Positions 53,408 through 62,152 are shown, numbered from the stretch's first letter. The stretch is DNA of 64,000 nt from an uncultured Cohaesibacter sp. (GCF_963667045.1 NZ_OY762934.1:372001-436000), one strand, 5' to 3'. A program made the numbers and translations. The notes: generated from the letters alone by a model not told the origin.

Positions 53408-53433
53408 AACTGACATTTCTGATGGAGAGATCC

Positions 53434-54288
53434 TTGTCTCGTACTGTTTATCTCAATGGCGAATGGCTCGATGAAGCCGATGCCAAAATTTCCATTTTTG
53501 ACCGTGGCTACACTTTTGCCGATGCCATTTATGAAGTGACTGCAATCGTTGGCGGAAAGCTGATTGACTATCATGGCCACGCCGCACGGCTGCAGCGCTC
53601 TCTGGGTGAATTGGGTATCGAATGCCCGCTCAACGCCGATGAGCTTCTTGCCGTGCATCGCGAGATCGTCGCGCGCAACAATGTTGTCGAAGGGATGATC
53701 TATCTTCAGATTTCCCGTGGCGTCGATGACCGGAATTTCCTGATTTCAAAAGACACCAAGCCGACTTTCTCCATGTTCACCCAGACCAAGGATGTCATCG
53801 AGAATCCTTATGCCAAATCCGGCATCTCCGTTGTTTCCATGCCTGACTGGCGTTGGGAACGGCGGGACATCAAGACAGTTCAGTTGCTCTATCCCACCAT
53901 GGCCAAATCGGAAGCAGCCTCAAAAGGTGCAGACGATGCATGGCTGATTGAAGACGGGTTCGTCACAGAAGCCAGTTCTGCCACCGCTCATATCGTTAAA
54001 CAGGATGGAACGCTGATAACGCGCGATCTTTCTCACGTCATCCTGCCCGGGATCACACGGGCAAGTACGCTTGATCTGGCAAGAGCGGCTGGCATCAAGG
54101 TCGAAGAGCGGCCTTTCACGCTTGAAGAGGCCAAGGAAGCTGCCGAAGCGTTCAATACATCGGCCACCAACTTCGTGCTGCCAGTGGTCCGTATCGATGG
54201 TCAGCAGATTGGTGACGGAACCCCGGGGCCAATCACCAAAAAGCTGCGTGACATCTATGTCGAAAGCCGCCTGGCAACAGCGCTGTGA
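53434..54288 (+). CDS. Class IV aminotransferase (D-amino-acid transaminase type)
   Basis: 284 residues from TTG 53434, preferred over the ATG at 53422 because GGAGAG sits just before it and the family starts RTVYLNGEW. Landmarks: ISIFDRGYTFADAIYEV, the PLP lysine K147 in RRDIKTVQLLYP, EASSATAHIV and ILPGITRAS. The RRDIK and WR arrangement resembles D-alanine aminotransferase (Dat) rather than branched-chain IlvE. Co-transcribed with pxpA; D-glutamate or a D-amino acid from the pathway could be its substrate. Confidence 0.87.
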   Translation: MSRTVYLNGEWLDEADAKISIFDRGYTFADAIYEVTAIVGGKLIDYHGHAARLQRSLGELGIECPLNADELLAVHREIVARNNVVEGMIYLQISRGVDDRNFLISKDTKPTFSMFTQTKDVIENPYAKSGISVVSMPDWRWERRDIKTVQLLYPTMAKSEAASKGADDAWLIEDGFVTEASSATAHIVKQDGTLITRDLSHVILPGITRASTLDLARAAGIKVEERPFTLEEAKEAAEAFNTSATNFVLPVVRIDGQQIGDGTPGPITKKLRDIYVESRLATAL

Positions 54289-54317
54289 TGATCTGAGCAA
54301 ATTTGGATGAATAAACA

Positions 54318-54347
54318 AAAGGCTGTTTCAAGGAAACAGCCTTTTTC
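54318..54347. terminator. Bidirectional terminator
   Basis: Perfect 13-bp stem AAAAGGCTGTTTC with its complement around AAG, ending in T-runs on both strands; serves the aminotransferase and the converging fpr gene. Confidence 0.9.
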
Positions 54348-54374
54348 ATATCCCGGATCAGAACGGGCGTCTGA

Positions 54375-55211
54375 TCAGTCGACGAATGCGCGCTCCACGA
54401 CGAATGTCGCCGGACGGGCGTTTGATCCTTCTTCAAGGCCGAACTTTTCCAGAACACGCTTGGTGTCGTTGAGCATGGCCATGGAGCCGCAGATCATGCC
54501 CCGGTCTTCTTCCGGGTTGATGGGCGGAACACCGAGATCTGCAAACAGCTTGCCTGTCTCCATCAGGTCCGTGATGCGCCCCGTGCGCGGGAATGGCTCA
54601 CGGGTGACTGAGGTATAGTGAATGAGGCGACCCTTGGCGAACTCACCAACCAGCGGGTCGTCGTTGCAAAGTGCTACCAGATCCTCACCATATTTCAACT
54701 CAGCGATATGGCGACAGGTGTGGGTCAGGATGACCTGCTCGAATTTCTCATAGGTCTCCGGATCGCGGATCAGGGAGGCAAAGGGGGCAATGCCGGTGCC
54801 GGTCGAGAACATGTAAAGCCGTTTTCCCGGAATGAGTGCGTCGTTGACCAGTGTCCCTGTCGGCTTCTTGCGCATCAACACGGTATCACCGACCCTGATC
54901 CTCTGAAGATGTTCCGTCAGCGGACCATCGGGAACCTTGATGGAATAGAATTCCACCTCTTCATCCCATGAAGGACTGGCAATGGAATAGGCCCTGAACA
55001 CAGGACGCTCCGCATTAGGCAAACCGATCATGACAAACTCGCCGGAACGGAAGCGGAAGCTTGCCGGGCGAGTGACGCGGAACCGGAACAGCCCGTCCGT
55101 ATAATGCTGCACGTCGGTTACGATCTCGGCGAACACATTGGCCGGGATCGGAAAGGCCAATGTGTCGGCTGTGCTGACGCCAGACTGAATCGACAAACCT
55201 TGCTGCGTCAT
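54375..55211 (-). CDS. fpr: Ferredoxin--NADP reductase
   Basis: 278 residues from ATG 55211 with AAGGAG upstream. FAD motif RAYSIASPSWD, NADP-side motif FSTGTGIAPFASLIRDP and the C-terminal VVERAFVD are typical of bacterial Fpr. It passes electrons between NADPH and ferredoxin or flavodoxin. Position at the end of the cysteine operon suggests it feeds the ferredoxin-type sulfite reductase upstream. Confidence 0.92.
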   Translation of the reverse strand: MTQQGLSIQSGVSTADTLAFPIPANVFAEIVTDVQHYTDGLFRFRVTRPASFRFRSGEFVMIGLPNAERPVFRAYSIASPSWDEEVEFYSIKVPDGPLTEHLQRIRVGDTVLMRKKPTGTLVNDALIPGKRLYMFSTGTGIAPFASLIRDPETYEKFEQVILTHTCRHIAELKYGEDLVALCNDDPLVGEFAKGRLIHYTSVTREPFPRTGRITDLMETGKLFADLGVPPINPEEDRGMICGSMAMLNDTKRVLEKFGLEEGSNARPATFVVERAFVD

Positions 55212-55228
55212 GGAAGTCTCCTTGTAAA

Positions 55229-55855
55229 CTATTTCAGCCTGGTAACGCTGCCCTTGCAAGGCGTCGCGCAGTTCGTGTTGACGATCGCCCCTCGAGACGG
55301 CCTCAGGCCCTCACCCGGCCTTGGCATTGTGCGCAGCCAAGGGCGTAGCTGTCCGGCCGGGGGTTCCCCGTCACTAGCGACAGGCTGATAGTAAGTGGCC
55401 ACTTCCGGCCACTCGCCCCGAAGCAGACCTGCTTTTACTTTCTCGCTGGTGACCTGAAAACTGGACACGCCGCAGCGCACCAGCAGCGGCATCTGATCCA
55501 GAATATAGTTGCCAACGGCACGGATCTCGCCTTTGAACCCGTGGCGCTCGCGTAGCAGACGGGTACTGGAAAAGCCGCGACCATCTCCAAAGCCGGGGAA
55601 GTCGATTGCCACGGCTTCAATATGGTCAAGATATGGTGCCAGGTCGTTGACATCATCAGCAGCACCGACAATCACGCCCAGAGCGGACGGCAGGGGCGTG
55701 CCTTCTTCCAACAGAGCCAGAGCATCGGCAAAGGTCAGAAAAGCCTTTTCGTTGCGAACGGGGCTTTCTCCTGCCGCCAGCAACACCCATTCGTCGGGGA
55801 CAAATGCGCCATCTTTCCAGAGGGATGACCGGATATTTTCAGCATTGTTGCTCAT
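55229..55855 (-). CDS. DUF934 protein of the cys operon
   Basis: 208 residues from ATG 55855 with GGAGAG upstream. The core (about 10-170) has VIVGAADDVNDLAPYLDHIEAVAIDFPGFGDGRGFSSTRLLRER, WPEVATYYQP and PAGQLRPWLR, the DUF934 pattern found beside cysH/cysI. Function unknown, presumably in sulfite reduction. About 30 extra residues follow the usual end, rich in Arg, Pro and Gly with two cysteines; this tail looks unlike the family. Confidence 0.85.
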   Translation of the reverse strand: MSNNAENIRSSLWKDGAFVPDEWVLLAAGESPVRNEKAFLTFADALALLEEGTPLPSALGVIVGAADDVNDLAPYLDHIEAVAIDFPGFGDGRGFSSTRLLRERHGFKGEIRAVGNYILDQMPLLVRCGVSSFQVTSEKVKAGLLRGEWPEVATYYQPVASDGEPPAGQLRPWLRTMPRPGEGLRPSRGAIVNTNCATPCKGSVTRLK

Positions 55856-55868
55856 GGAGCTCTCCTGA

Positions 55869-56582
55869 TCAGATGTGCAAACCGCATTCGGTCTTTTCAG
55901 ACCCTCTCCAACGGCCAGACCGAGTGTCCTCGCCCTCGGCAACCGGGCTTGTGCAAGGTGCACAGCCAATGGACACATATCCCTTTGGCACCAGCGGGTG
56001 CCCCGGCAGCGAACGGGACCGGATAAAGTCCGCAACATCAGCCGATCTCCAGTTGGCAAGCGGATTGACCTTGAGATAATTGCCGTCCAACTCAAAAATC
56101 TTGAGATTGGTCCGATGGTGGGTCTGAAAGTGCTTGCGGCCCGTGATCCAGCCAACCTGATTTGCCATCATCGTTGCAAGGGGGATCGTCTTGCGCAAAT
56201 TGCAGCAGGCGTCAGGATTGGTGATCCAGAGCGCCCCGCGCGGGTCATGCTCCTTGAGGAGCTCCCGATCAGGCGTGATCGAGTGCAGGTTGCTCAGCCC
56301 GAAGTGTGCCTTCAGTTCATCGCGATATTGCAGAGTCAGAATGAAATGCTTGCCCGTATCGATGAACAGCACCGGATAGTCGGCATCAATCTGCGCGATC
56401 ATGTCGAGCAGCACCACCGAGTCCGCCCCGAAGGACGAAACAAGCGGCACTTCCCCGGCGGTTGCGTTGGACGCCAGCCATTCAAGCACCCGCTCAGGAC
56501 GTTCCTGTCCGAAGGTCGCATTGAGCGCGACCACTTCTTCAGCGCCAGGAAGCGTAAACGGTTTCCGTTTCAACATGGTCAC
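55869..56582 (-). CDS. cysH: (Phospho)adenylyl-sulfate reductase, Fe-S type
   Basis: 237 residues. PP-loop-like SSFGADSVVLLDM (about 49-61), the [4Fe-4S] ligands C126-C127 and C207/C210 (DACCNLRK, GCAPC), and the catalytic C233 in ECGLH. The paired cysteines mark the cluster-containing group, which usually reduces APS directly rather than PAPS. It yields sulfite for CysI in the operon. The downstream DUF934 gene begins 13 nt later. Confidence 0.93.
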   Translation of the reverse strand: MTMLKRKPFTLPGAEEVVALNATFGQERPERVLEWLASNATAGEVPLVSSFGADSVVLLDMIAQIDADYPVLFIDTGKHFILTLQYRDELKAHFGLSNLHSITPDRELLKEHDPRGALWITNPDACCNLRKTIPLATMMANQVGWITGRKHFQTHHRTNLKIFELDGNYLKVNPLANWRSADVADFIRSRSLPGHPLVPKGYVSIGCAPCTSPVAEGEDTRSGRWRGSEKTECGLHI

Positions 56583-56584
56583 CC

Positions 56585-58255
56585 CTATGCTGCCTGTTTG
56601 CCGTCGGGATAAAGCGCGTCCTTGAAAGGCTGCGGCCCCACCCGGCGATAGGCATCAATGAAGGTTTCGTCTTTACCCAGACGCAGACCCAGATAGGTAT
56701 CGAGAACCAGTTCTACGGCATCAATCAGTTCCTCCGCAGCAAACCCTCTGCCGAGAATTGTCCCGATGGACGTGTGCTCATCGGCAGCCCCACCAAGCGT
56801 CAGCTGGTAGAGTTCCTCACCCTTCTTGTCGACGCCAAGAATGCCGATATGCCCGACATGATGATGTCCGCAAGCGTTGATGCAGCCGGAAATGTTCAGC
56901 GTGACAGGACCGATCTCCTGCTGTCTCGCCGGATCGCCAAGACGGTTGGAAATTGCCTGGGCAATCGGGATCGAGCGAGCGTTTGCGAGCGCACAATAGT
57001 CAAGCCCCGGGCAAGCGATGATATCCGTGACGAGACCAGCGTTTGCCTCGGCCAGCTCCGCCTCGACCAGCGCCTCATAGATGGTCAGAAGGTCGCCCTT
57101 GGCGACATGCGGCAGCACCAGATTCTGCTCATGGCTGACACGGATTTCGTCATAGCCATAACGGCTTGCGAGATCGGCCACCAGATGCATTTGCGCGTCC
57201 GTTGCATCACCCGGAACGCCGCCCACCGGCTTCAGCGAGATCGTGACGCTAACATGATCATCCACCTTGTGGGCATGGGTGTTGCGCGAGACCCAGCGAG
57301 AGAACCCGGCATTCCGGACACGAAGACGGGCAAGCGTATCGGCACCGGCCTGGTCTGCCTTCAGCTCGGGCATCGCAAAATAGGCGTTGATCCGGTTGAT
57401 CTCGGTCTGAGGTACATCCAGAAGGCTGGATTTGGAAAGTGCATATTCTTCAGCGATATCCGCCTGCAACTGCTCAAGTCCGGTTTCGTGCACCAGTATC
57501 TTGATACGAGCCTTGTATTTGTTGTCGCGGCGACCATAGCGGTTGTAGACACGCAAAACGGCTTCCAGATAGTTCAGGATGTCCACTTCAGCGACTGCCT
57601 CGGCCACCAGCTTGCCAATCATGGGGGTGCGCCCCTGCCCGCCGCCAATGTAAACGTCAAACCCGACCCCACCGTCTTTTGTCTCGACTAGCTGCAGCCC
57701 GATGTCATGCACGCGAATGGCGGCACGATCCTTGCGCGCGCCGTTGATGGCAATCTTGAACTTGCGCGGAAGAAATGAAAATTCCGGATGCAGACTGGAC
57801 CACTGCCGGATGATTTCGGCATAGACGCGCGGATCGGCAATCTCGTCTTGGGCAGCACCGGCAAAATGATCCGTCGTCACATTGCGGATGCAGTTGCCCG
57901 AGGTCTGGATAGCGTGCATGTCCACTTCGGCCAGCTCGGCCAGAATGTCCGGCGTGTCCGAGAGTGTCGGCCAGTTGTACTGGATATTCTGACGCGTGGT
58001 GAAATGGGCATAGCCGCGATCGTATGTTGTGGCAATATCGGCCAGCTTGTGCATTTGGCGGCTGTTGAGGGTGCCATAGGGAATGGCGACGCGCAGCATA
58101 TAGGCATGGAGCTGAAGATAGAGACCATTCATCAGGCGCAGTGGCTTGAATTCATCCTCGGTCAATTCTCCAGAGATGCGGCGACCGACCTGATTGCGGA
58201 ACTGCTCGACCCTCTGGCGAACGAAAGCGGCGTCAAATTCATCATAGCGATACAT
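56585..58255 (-). CDS. cysI: Sulfite reductase hemoprotein (ferredoxin type; NirA-like)
   Basis: 556 residues from ATG 58255 with AAGGAG upstream. Siroheme/[4Fe-4S] ligands are C415-x5-C421 (ACPGLDYC) and C458-x3-C462 (SGCINACGHH). Repeated ferredoxin-like halves include HFTTRQNIQYNW and RVSHEQNLVL. Nitrite reductase is an alternative reading of the family, but the cysH neighbour supports sulfite. No CysJ flavoprotein gene is present; fpr in the same operon suggests ferredoxin as donor. Confidence 0.92.
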   Translation of the reverse strand: MYRYDEFDAAFVRQRVEQFRNQVGRRISGELTEDEFKPLRLMNGLYLQLHAYMLRVAIPYGTLNSRQMHKLADIATTYDRGYAHFTTRQNIQYNWPTLSDTPDILAELAEVDMHAIQTSGNCIRNVTTDHFAGAAQDEIADPRVYAEIIRQWSSLHPEFSFLPRKFKIAINGARKDRAAIRVHDIGLQLVETKDGGVGFDVYIGGGQGRTPMIGKLVAEAVAEVDILNYLEAVLRVYNRYGRRDNKYKARIKILVHETGLEQLQADIAEEYALSKSSLLDVPQTEINRINAYFAMPELKADQAGADTLARLRVRNAGFSRWVSRNTHAHKVDDHVSVTISLKPVGGVPGDATDAQMHLVADLASRYGYDEIRVSHEQNLVLPHVAKGDLLTIYEALVEAELAEANAGLVTDIIACPGLDYCALANARSIPIAQAISNRLGDPARQQEIGPVTLNISGCINACGHHHVGHIGILGVDKKGEELYQLTLGGAADEHTSIGTILGRGFAAEELIDAVELVLDTYLGLRLGKDETFIDAYRRVGPQPFKDALYPDGKQAA

Positions 58256-58283
58256 GCTTGGGTCTCCTTGCAAATCTGACGGG

Positions 58284-58583
58284 TCAGCTTGGCTTGCCGG
58301 TAAAGGATCGTTCGAGATGAATGCCTGCAAAGGGATTGACGGTCGGCCCACCTACCCTGATCCGCTCACGCAGGCGCAGTGGTTGCACCACGCCCTCGCC
58401 ATCGCAGGCGATGGGAATGATATCCAGACTGACAACCACCTCCCCCAGACTGGCTACGATCTCGCGTGCGTTCTTGTCGCTCTCGTAGCGCCGCGCGAGC
58501 TGGATGTCTTCTACCCAGGCAAGCGCTGGTGCCAGAAAGACAACCCCGCCATCCAGCAATCGGTTACCGGTAATCACAAACAT
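58284..58583 (-). CDS. DUF2849 protein of the cys operon
   Basis: 99 residues beginning MFVITGNRLLDGGVVFL with GGAGCG upstream, the typical DUF2849 start, and ending in RLRERIRVGGPTVN. Commonly found between siroheme synthase and sulfite reductase genes in rhizobia. No biochemical role known to me. Confidence 0.8.
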   Translation of the reverse strand: MFVITGNRLLDGGVVFLAPALAWVEDIQLARRYESDKNAREIVASLGEVVVSLDIIPIACDGEGVVQPLRLRERIRVGGPTVNPFAGIHLERSFTGKPS

Positions 58584-59117
58584 CGCGCGCTCCAGCTTGC
58601 GGTGCCTGAGGAAGGTCTATTGTCCTCGTGGCAACTCTTTGGCCTGTATCAAGATTGAGCGATTTGTAGAGCTTTCCGGTCCTTGCAACAATTACCCCTA
58701 TCCACAATTGAAAATACGATTTATGCGCAAAATCTTTCTTCGAAAACCAATCCAATGCTGAGTTCGCGAGAATAAATTTTTTCCAACTTTTGGCAGTCTG
58801 AGAGAACGGGCGGCGGTTCAAGCCGAAACACCGCCGCGGCCTTTCTTCAGCCTCCCTTTAGCTGGGGCGAGCCAAGGATGACCGATCAGTTTTTATAGTA
58901 TTTTCAATGCTATAAACGATTTTGCGTGTAATCTCGGGACATTCGTTCGAAGCCTTTTTCGACGATGTTCCTTGCGAACGTCTTGAGTCTGTCGTTTTGC
59001 AAGCGCTTTGTTCTACACCACATATCAGTTACACTACTGACCTGATCTACATCGGAAAAGTGACAGGAGCGGAAACCGATAGAGTGCCCGCCCCTATAAA
59101 AACAGCGGAGTTGCTGC
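58584..59117. other. Divergent control region of the sulfur genes, 534 nt
   Basis: No real gene seen. It separates the leftward cys operon from the rightward siroheme synthase gene and contains a near-perfect 11-nt inverted repeat (58892-58916). The leftward transcript may have an untranslated leader of over 100 nt. Confidence 0.55.
58892..58916. promoter_or_regulatory. Inverted repeat, candidate sulfur-regulator operator
   Basis: TTTATAGTATT, TTC, AATGCTATAAA: 11-nt arms with one mismatch. It sits midway between the cys operon and cysG, where a shared regulator would bind. Confidence 0.45.
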
Positions 59118-60209
59118 ATGATATCGCTGCGGAATGAAGCATATGAGCCGGAATTGGCCCAACGCAGGAAACGTATCGCTGATCTTGCCACCTTGCCGGT
59201 CTTCTTCAATCTGAAAGGGCGCAAGGTCGTGCTGGCAGGAGCAAGCGATGGTGCGGCATGGAAGGCCGAGTTGCTGGCCGCCGCCGGGGCGATTGTGCAT
59301 GTCTATTCCGAAAATCCAGGAGAGGAACTGACGCAGCTTGTTGCCGACGCACAGTTCGGAGAGCGTCCCTATGTCTGGCATCGCCAGGAATGGACCCCCG
59401 ACAGCTTCAAGGGTGCTTTGCTGGCCATTGGCGACATCGAGGATGCGGACGAAGCCGAACGGTTCGTGGCGTCAGCCAATGCCGCCGGTGCCGTGGCCAA
59501 TATCATCGACAATCTCGATCATTGCCAGTTCCAGTTCGGATCCATCGTCAACCGTTCTCCGGTGGTCATCAGCATCTCGACAGACGGGGCTGCCCCCATT
59601 CTGGGTCAGGCAATCCGGCGGCGCATTGAAAGCCTGATGCCGCCGGTCATCTCGGATTGGGCGGAACTAGCCCACCGTTTGCGCTCCGACGTCCTGCAGC
59701 GGTTTCGGGCTGGCTCCGAACGGCGGCGTTTCTGGGAATCCTTTGTAGATCTGGCCTTCTCAGGCCCGAACACTCTTGCAGCAGAAACGATTGACGACAT
59801 CGTCGGCACATCATCCTTTGCCAATGCTTTGCCGACTGGCCAGGTGACCTTCATCGACACCTGGCACGGAGAGTGTGACCTGCTCCCCATGCGCGCCATT
59901 CGGGCTCTTCATGCAGCCGACATCATTGTCTATGGCGATGAAACGAGTTCCGAAATTCTGGAACTCGCTCGCAGGGAAGCCCGTCGTCTGTCGATCAATG
60001 ATATGGAGACAAAGCTCGGCGAAACGGATGGCGACACTACGATGCTGCTGGCAAGGCTCGCAGGCACCGGCAAGCATGTCGTGCGTCTGGCGTCGTCTCT
60101 TGATCATGTCGGCCCTGGCCTTGAAGCCGAACAAAGGGTTCTTGCCAGCCAGAAAATCAAAACGACGCTCATCCCGACGATTGAAAAGCTGCCGGTTGGC
60201 AATTCTTGA
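59118..60209 (+). CDS. cysG: Siroheme synthase with degenerate methyltransferase domain
   Basis: 363 residues; full-length CysG has about 460. Residues 25-235 are the precorrin-2 dehydrogenase/ferrochelatase half: LPVFFNLKGRKVVLAGASDGAAWKAELLAAAGA, LLAIGDIEDADEA, NIIDNLDHCQFQFGSIVNRSPVVISISTDGAAPILGQAIRRRIE. Residues 241-335 still align with the start of the SUMT domain (GQVTFIDTWHGECDLLPMRAIRALHAADIIVY; GKHVVRLASSLDH), but the SAM-binding GAGPGDPELLT and RLKGGDP motifs are lost and the second half of the domain is missing. So it should oxidise and chelate precorrin-2, while uroporphyrinogen methylation must come from another gene. Confidence 0.85.
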   Translation: MISLRNEAYEPELAQRRKRIADLATLPVFFNLKGRKVVLAGASDGAAWKAELLAAAGAIVHVYSENPGEELTQLVADAQFGERPYVWHRQEWTPDSFKGALLAIGDIEDADEAERFVASANAAGAVANIIDNLDHCQFQFGSIVNRSPVVISISTDGAAPILGQAIRRRIESLMPPVISDWAELAHRLRSDVLQRFRAGSERRRFWESFVDLAFSGPNTLAAETIDDIVGTSSFANALPTGQVTFIDTWHGECDLLPMRAIRALHAADIIVYGDETSSEILELARREARRLSINDMETKLGETDGDTTMLLARLAGTGKHVVRLASSLDHVGPGLEAEQRVLASQKIKTTLIPTIEKLPVGNS

Positions 60210-60240
60210 AGGCTGAACGAGACCTGCCACCCCAAAAAAG

Positions 60241-60275
60241 AACGCCGAAATCTTGGAGATTCCGGCGTTTCTTTT
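60241..60275. terminator. Bidirectional terminator
   Basis: AACGCCG pairs with CGGCGTT with an extended AATC/GATT upper stem; an A-run precedes and TTCTTTT follows. Serves cysG and the converging NADH dehydrogenase. Confidence 0.82.
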
Positions 60276-60294
60276 GTTTCATGTTCCGTTGGGG

Positions 60295-61575
60295 TCAGAT
60301 TTTACCCTGACGGCGCAATTGCTCCAAGCCGGTGATAAGGCGGGCACCCTTGGTGTGGAACACATAGCTGAAGAACCAGTTGATGGCGACGAACAGCGGG
60401 CGTTTCACACCGATGAGGAAGTAGATATGGACAATGCCCCACATCCACCACGCAAGCCCGCCGCTGAGCTTGAATTTGCCGAAATCGATCACGGCAGAGT
60501 TGCGCCCTATTGTGGCAAGGTTGCCAAGATGCTTGTAGCGGAATGGCTCGGCAAATGCCTTGCCTGCAACCAGTGCTTCTATGCGTTTGCCAACATACTT
60601 GCCTTCCTGCTTGGCAGCAGGTGCAATACCCGGCACGAATTTCCCGTCGCTCCATTTCACCTGCGCCGCATCACCGATCACTGAAATGTCAGGATGCCCG
60701 GCAATTGTGAGGTCTTCGCCAACCGGCACGCGTCCGGCACGGTCCGTTTGCGCGCCCAGCCACTCGCCAACCCCTTCAATCTGAACACCTGCAGCCCAGA
60801 TAGCCGTTGCAGTTGGGATGGTTTCGCCACTGGCCACCACATAGCGGTCGGTGATGTCTTCAACCATGGCTCCCGTGCGTACCTCGACCCCGAGCTTGGT
60901 CAGATCGGCCTTCGCCTTGGCAGAAAGGTCTTCAGGGAATGCCGCCAGAATGCGCGGCCCTGCCTCGATCAGAATTACCCGAGCGCTTTTGGATTCGATG
61001 CGGCGGAAGTCTTCGCACATTGTCACATGAGCAAGCTCGGCAATGGCGCCAGCCAGTTCCACGCCTGTTGGCCCGGCTCCAACCACAACGAAGGTCAGCT
61101 CACGGGCCATTTCCTCAGGCGTCTTGGCCAGCTCGGCGCGCTCGAAAGCCACGAGAATCTTGCGGCGCACATCGGTCGCATCGACAATCTGCTTCAAGCC
61201 CGGCGCATTTTCCGACCACTGGTCTTTTCCGAAATAGGAATGGTTCGATCCACTGGCGATGACCAGATGATCATAGGATACTTCGCAATTGTCGCAAATG
61301 ACGCTGCGCCGTTCTGTGTCAATGTCTTGCACCTTGGACAGGGTCACGGTGACGTTTTTCTGCTTGGAGAAGATGGAGCGGATTGGCCAGGCGATATCGG
61401 CAGGCGACAGGTCAGCCATTGCCACTTGATAGAGAAGTGGCTGGAATAAATGGTAGTTACGCTTGTCGATGATCTCGATATCAACGGGGGCATTCTTGAG
61501 CGACTTGGCCAGCGACAAGCCACCAAAGCCAGCACCAATGATAACCACTTTCTGGCGCCTGGTTTCTTCCGACAT
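60295..61575 (-). CDS. ndh: Type II NADH dehydrogenase
   Basis: 426 residues from ATG 61575 with AGGTGAAG upstream. FAD motif KVVIIGAGFGGLSLAKSL, NADH motif TFVVVGAGPTGVELAGAIAEL, and C-terminal EPFRYKHLGNLATIGRNSAVID with a hydrophobic, amphipathic tail (WWMWGIVHIYFLIG) for membrane attachment. It oxidises NADH and reduces quinone without pumping protons. Single gene, preceded upstream by the TetR remnant. Confidence 0.92.
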   Translation of the reverse strand: MSEETRRQKVVIIGAGFGGLSLAKSLKNAPVDIEIIDKRNYHLFQPLLYQVAMADLSPADIAWPIRSIFSKQKNVTVTLSKVQDIDTERRSVICDNCEVSYDHLVIASGSNHSYFGKDQWSENAPGLKQIVDATDVRRKILVAFERAELAKTPEEMARELTFVVVGAGPTGVELAGAIAELAHVTMCEDFRRIESKSARVILIEAGPRILAAFPEDLSAKAKADLTKLGVEVRTGAMVEDITDRYVVASGETIPTATAIWAAGVQIEGVGEWLGAQTDRAGRVPVGEDLTIAGHPDISVIGDAAQVKWSDGKFVPGIAPAAKQEGKYVGKRIEALVAGKAFAEPFRYKHLGNLATIGRNSAVIDFGKFKLSGGLAWWMWGIVHIYFLIGVKRPLFVAINWFFSYVFHTKGARLITGLEQLRRQGKI

Positions 61576-61710
61576 GATCTTCACCTGTTATTGCGATTGG
61601 AAAGCGGAGCAGCCGGAACGGCTAGGACCTGCGACACTCCATACATACTTTCGTAGTACAGCGTCAATACTTACGTCTAATTACGCACCGGCTAATGAGC
61701 ACTTTTCGTT

Positions 61711-62118
61711 TCATGGCCCTTGTGCTGAAGCGAGTTGACGTGACAGCCCGCGGTCAGAAGCCGAATTACCTTGCATCGTCATCGCCTTCTTCGCACGTCG
61801 TGTTGGCGGCTGGGCAGTCAACAACCGGCTGCATCGCAAATCGGCGCTACAGGCTCTCCAAATAGCGACCGCCAAGAGGGCTAATCCATCACACGGGCGG
61901 GCCATGGAAGCCAATAATGCTCCATTGACTGTCAGATCATGCTGAAGGATAGCGGCATCATCATTTCCATGTCAGACAAAGGAAACGGAATATCCTGCCT
62001 TTTCTGCTGCCGTTCCGATTTGCAATGTGAGCAACCCTTTCTGTTCCATTATCGACTTTGCTGCTTCCAATACGCGCTGTCTCGTTTCCACGCTTTTCGT
62101 CGATTGTGTGCTTGCCAA
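61711..62118 (-). pseudogene. Decayed TetR-family regulator with in-frame stop
   Basis: From a TTG at 62118 with AAGG 6 nt upstream, the minus strand reads ASTQSTKSVETRQRVLEAAK and on to GTAAEKAGYSVSFV, a good TetR helix-turn-helix, then hits TGA at 61972-61974 where the family continues with Y-x-H-F-x-N. The same frame resumes as HGND...LALLAVAIWRACSADLRCSRLLTAQ to a stop at 61711, resembling a TetR C-terminal piece. At about 135 codons it is far shorter than the usual 190-220, so there is also an internal deletion. A TetR-like palindrome lies just upstream. Confidence 0.7.
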
Positions 62119-62137
62119 GCATAGCCTTCACAGAAAA

Positions 62138-62152
62138 ATGAACAACGTTCAT
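62138..62152. promoter_or_regulatory. Palindromic candidate TetR operator
   Basis: ATGAAC, AAC, GTTCAT: perfect 6-nt arms, 20 nt upstream of the decayed TetR gene and about 200 nt before the ketosynthase gene. The arm sequence resembles known TetR/AcrR sites. It may be a leftover of the lost control circuit or serve another regulator. Confidence 0.5.
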
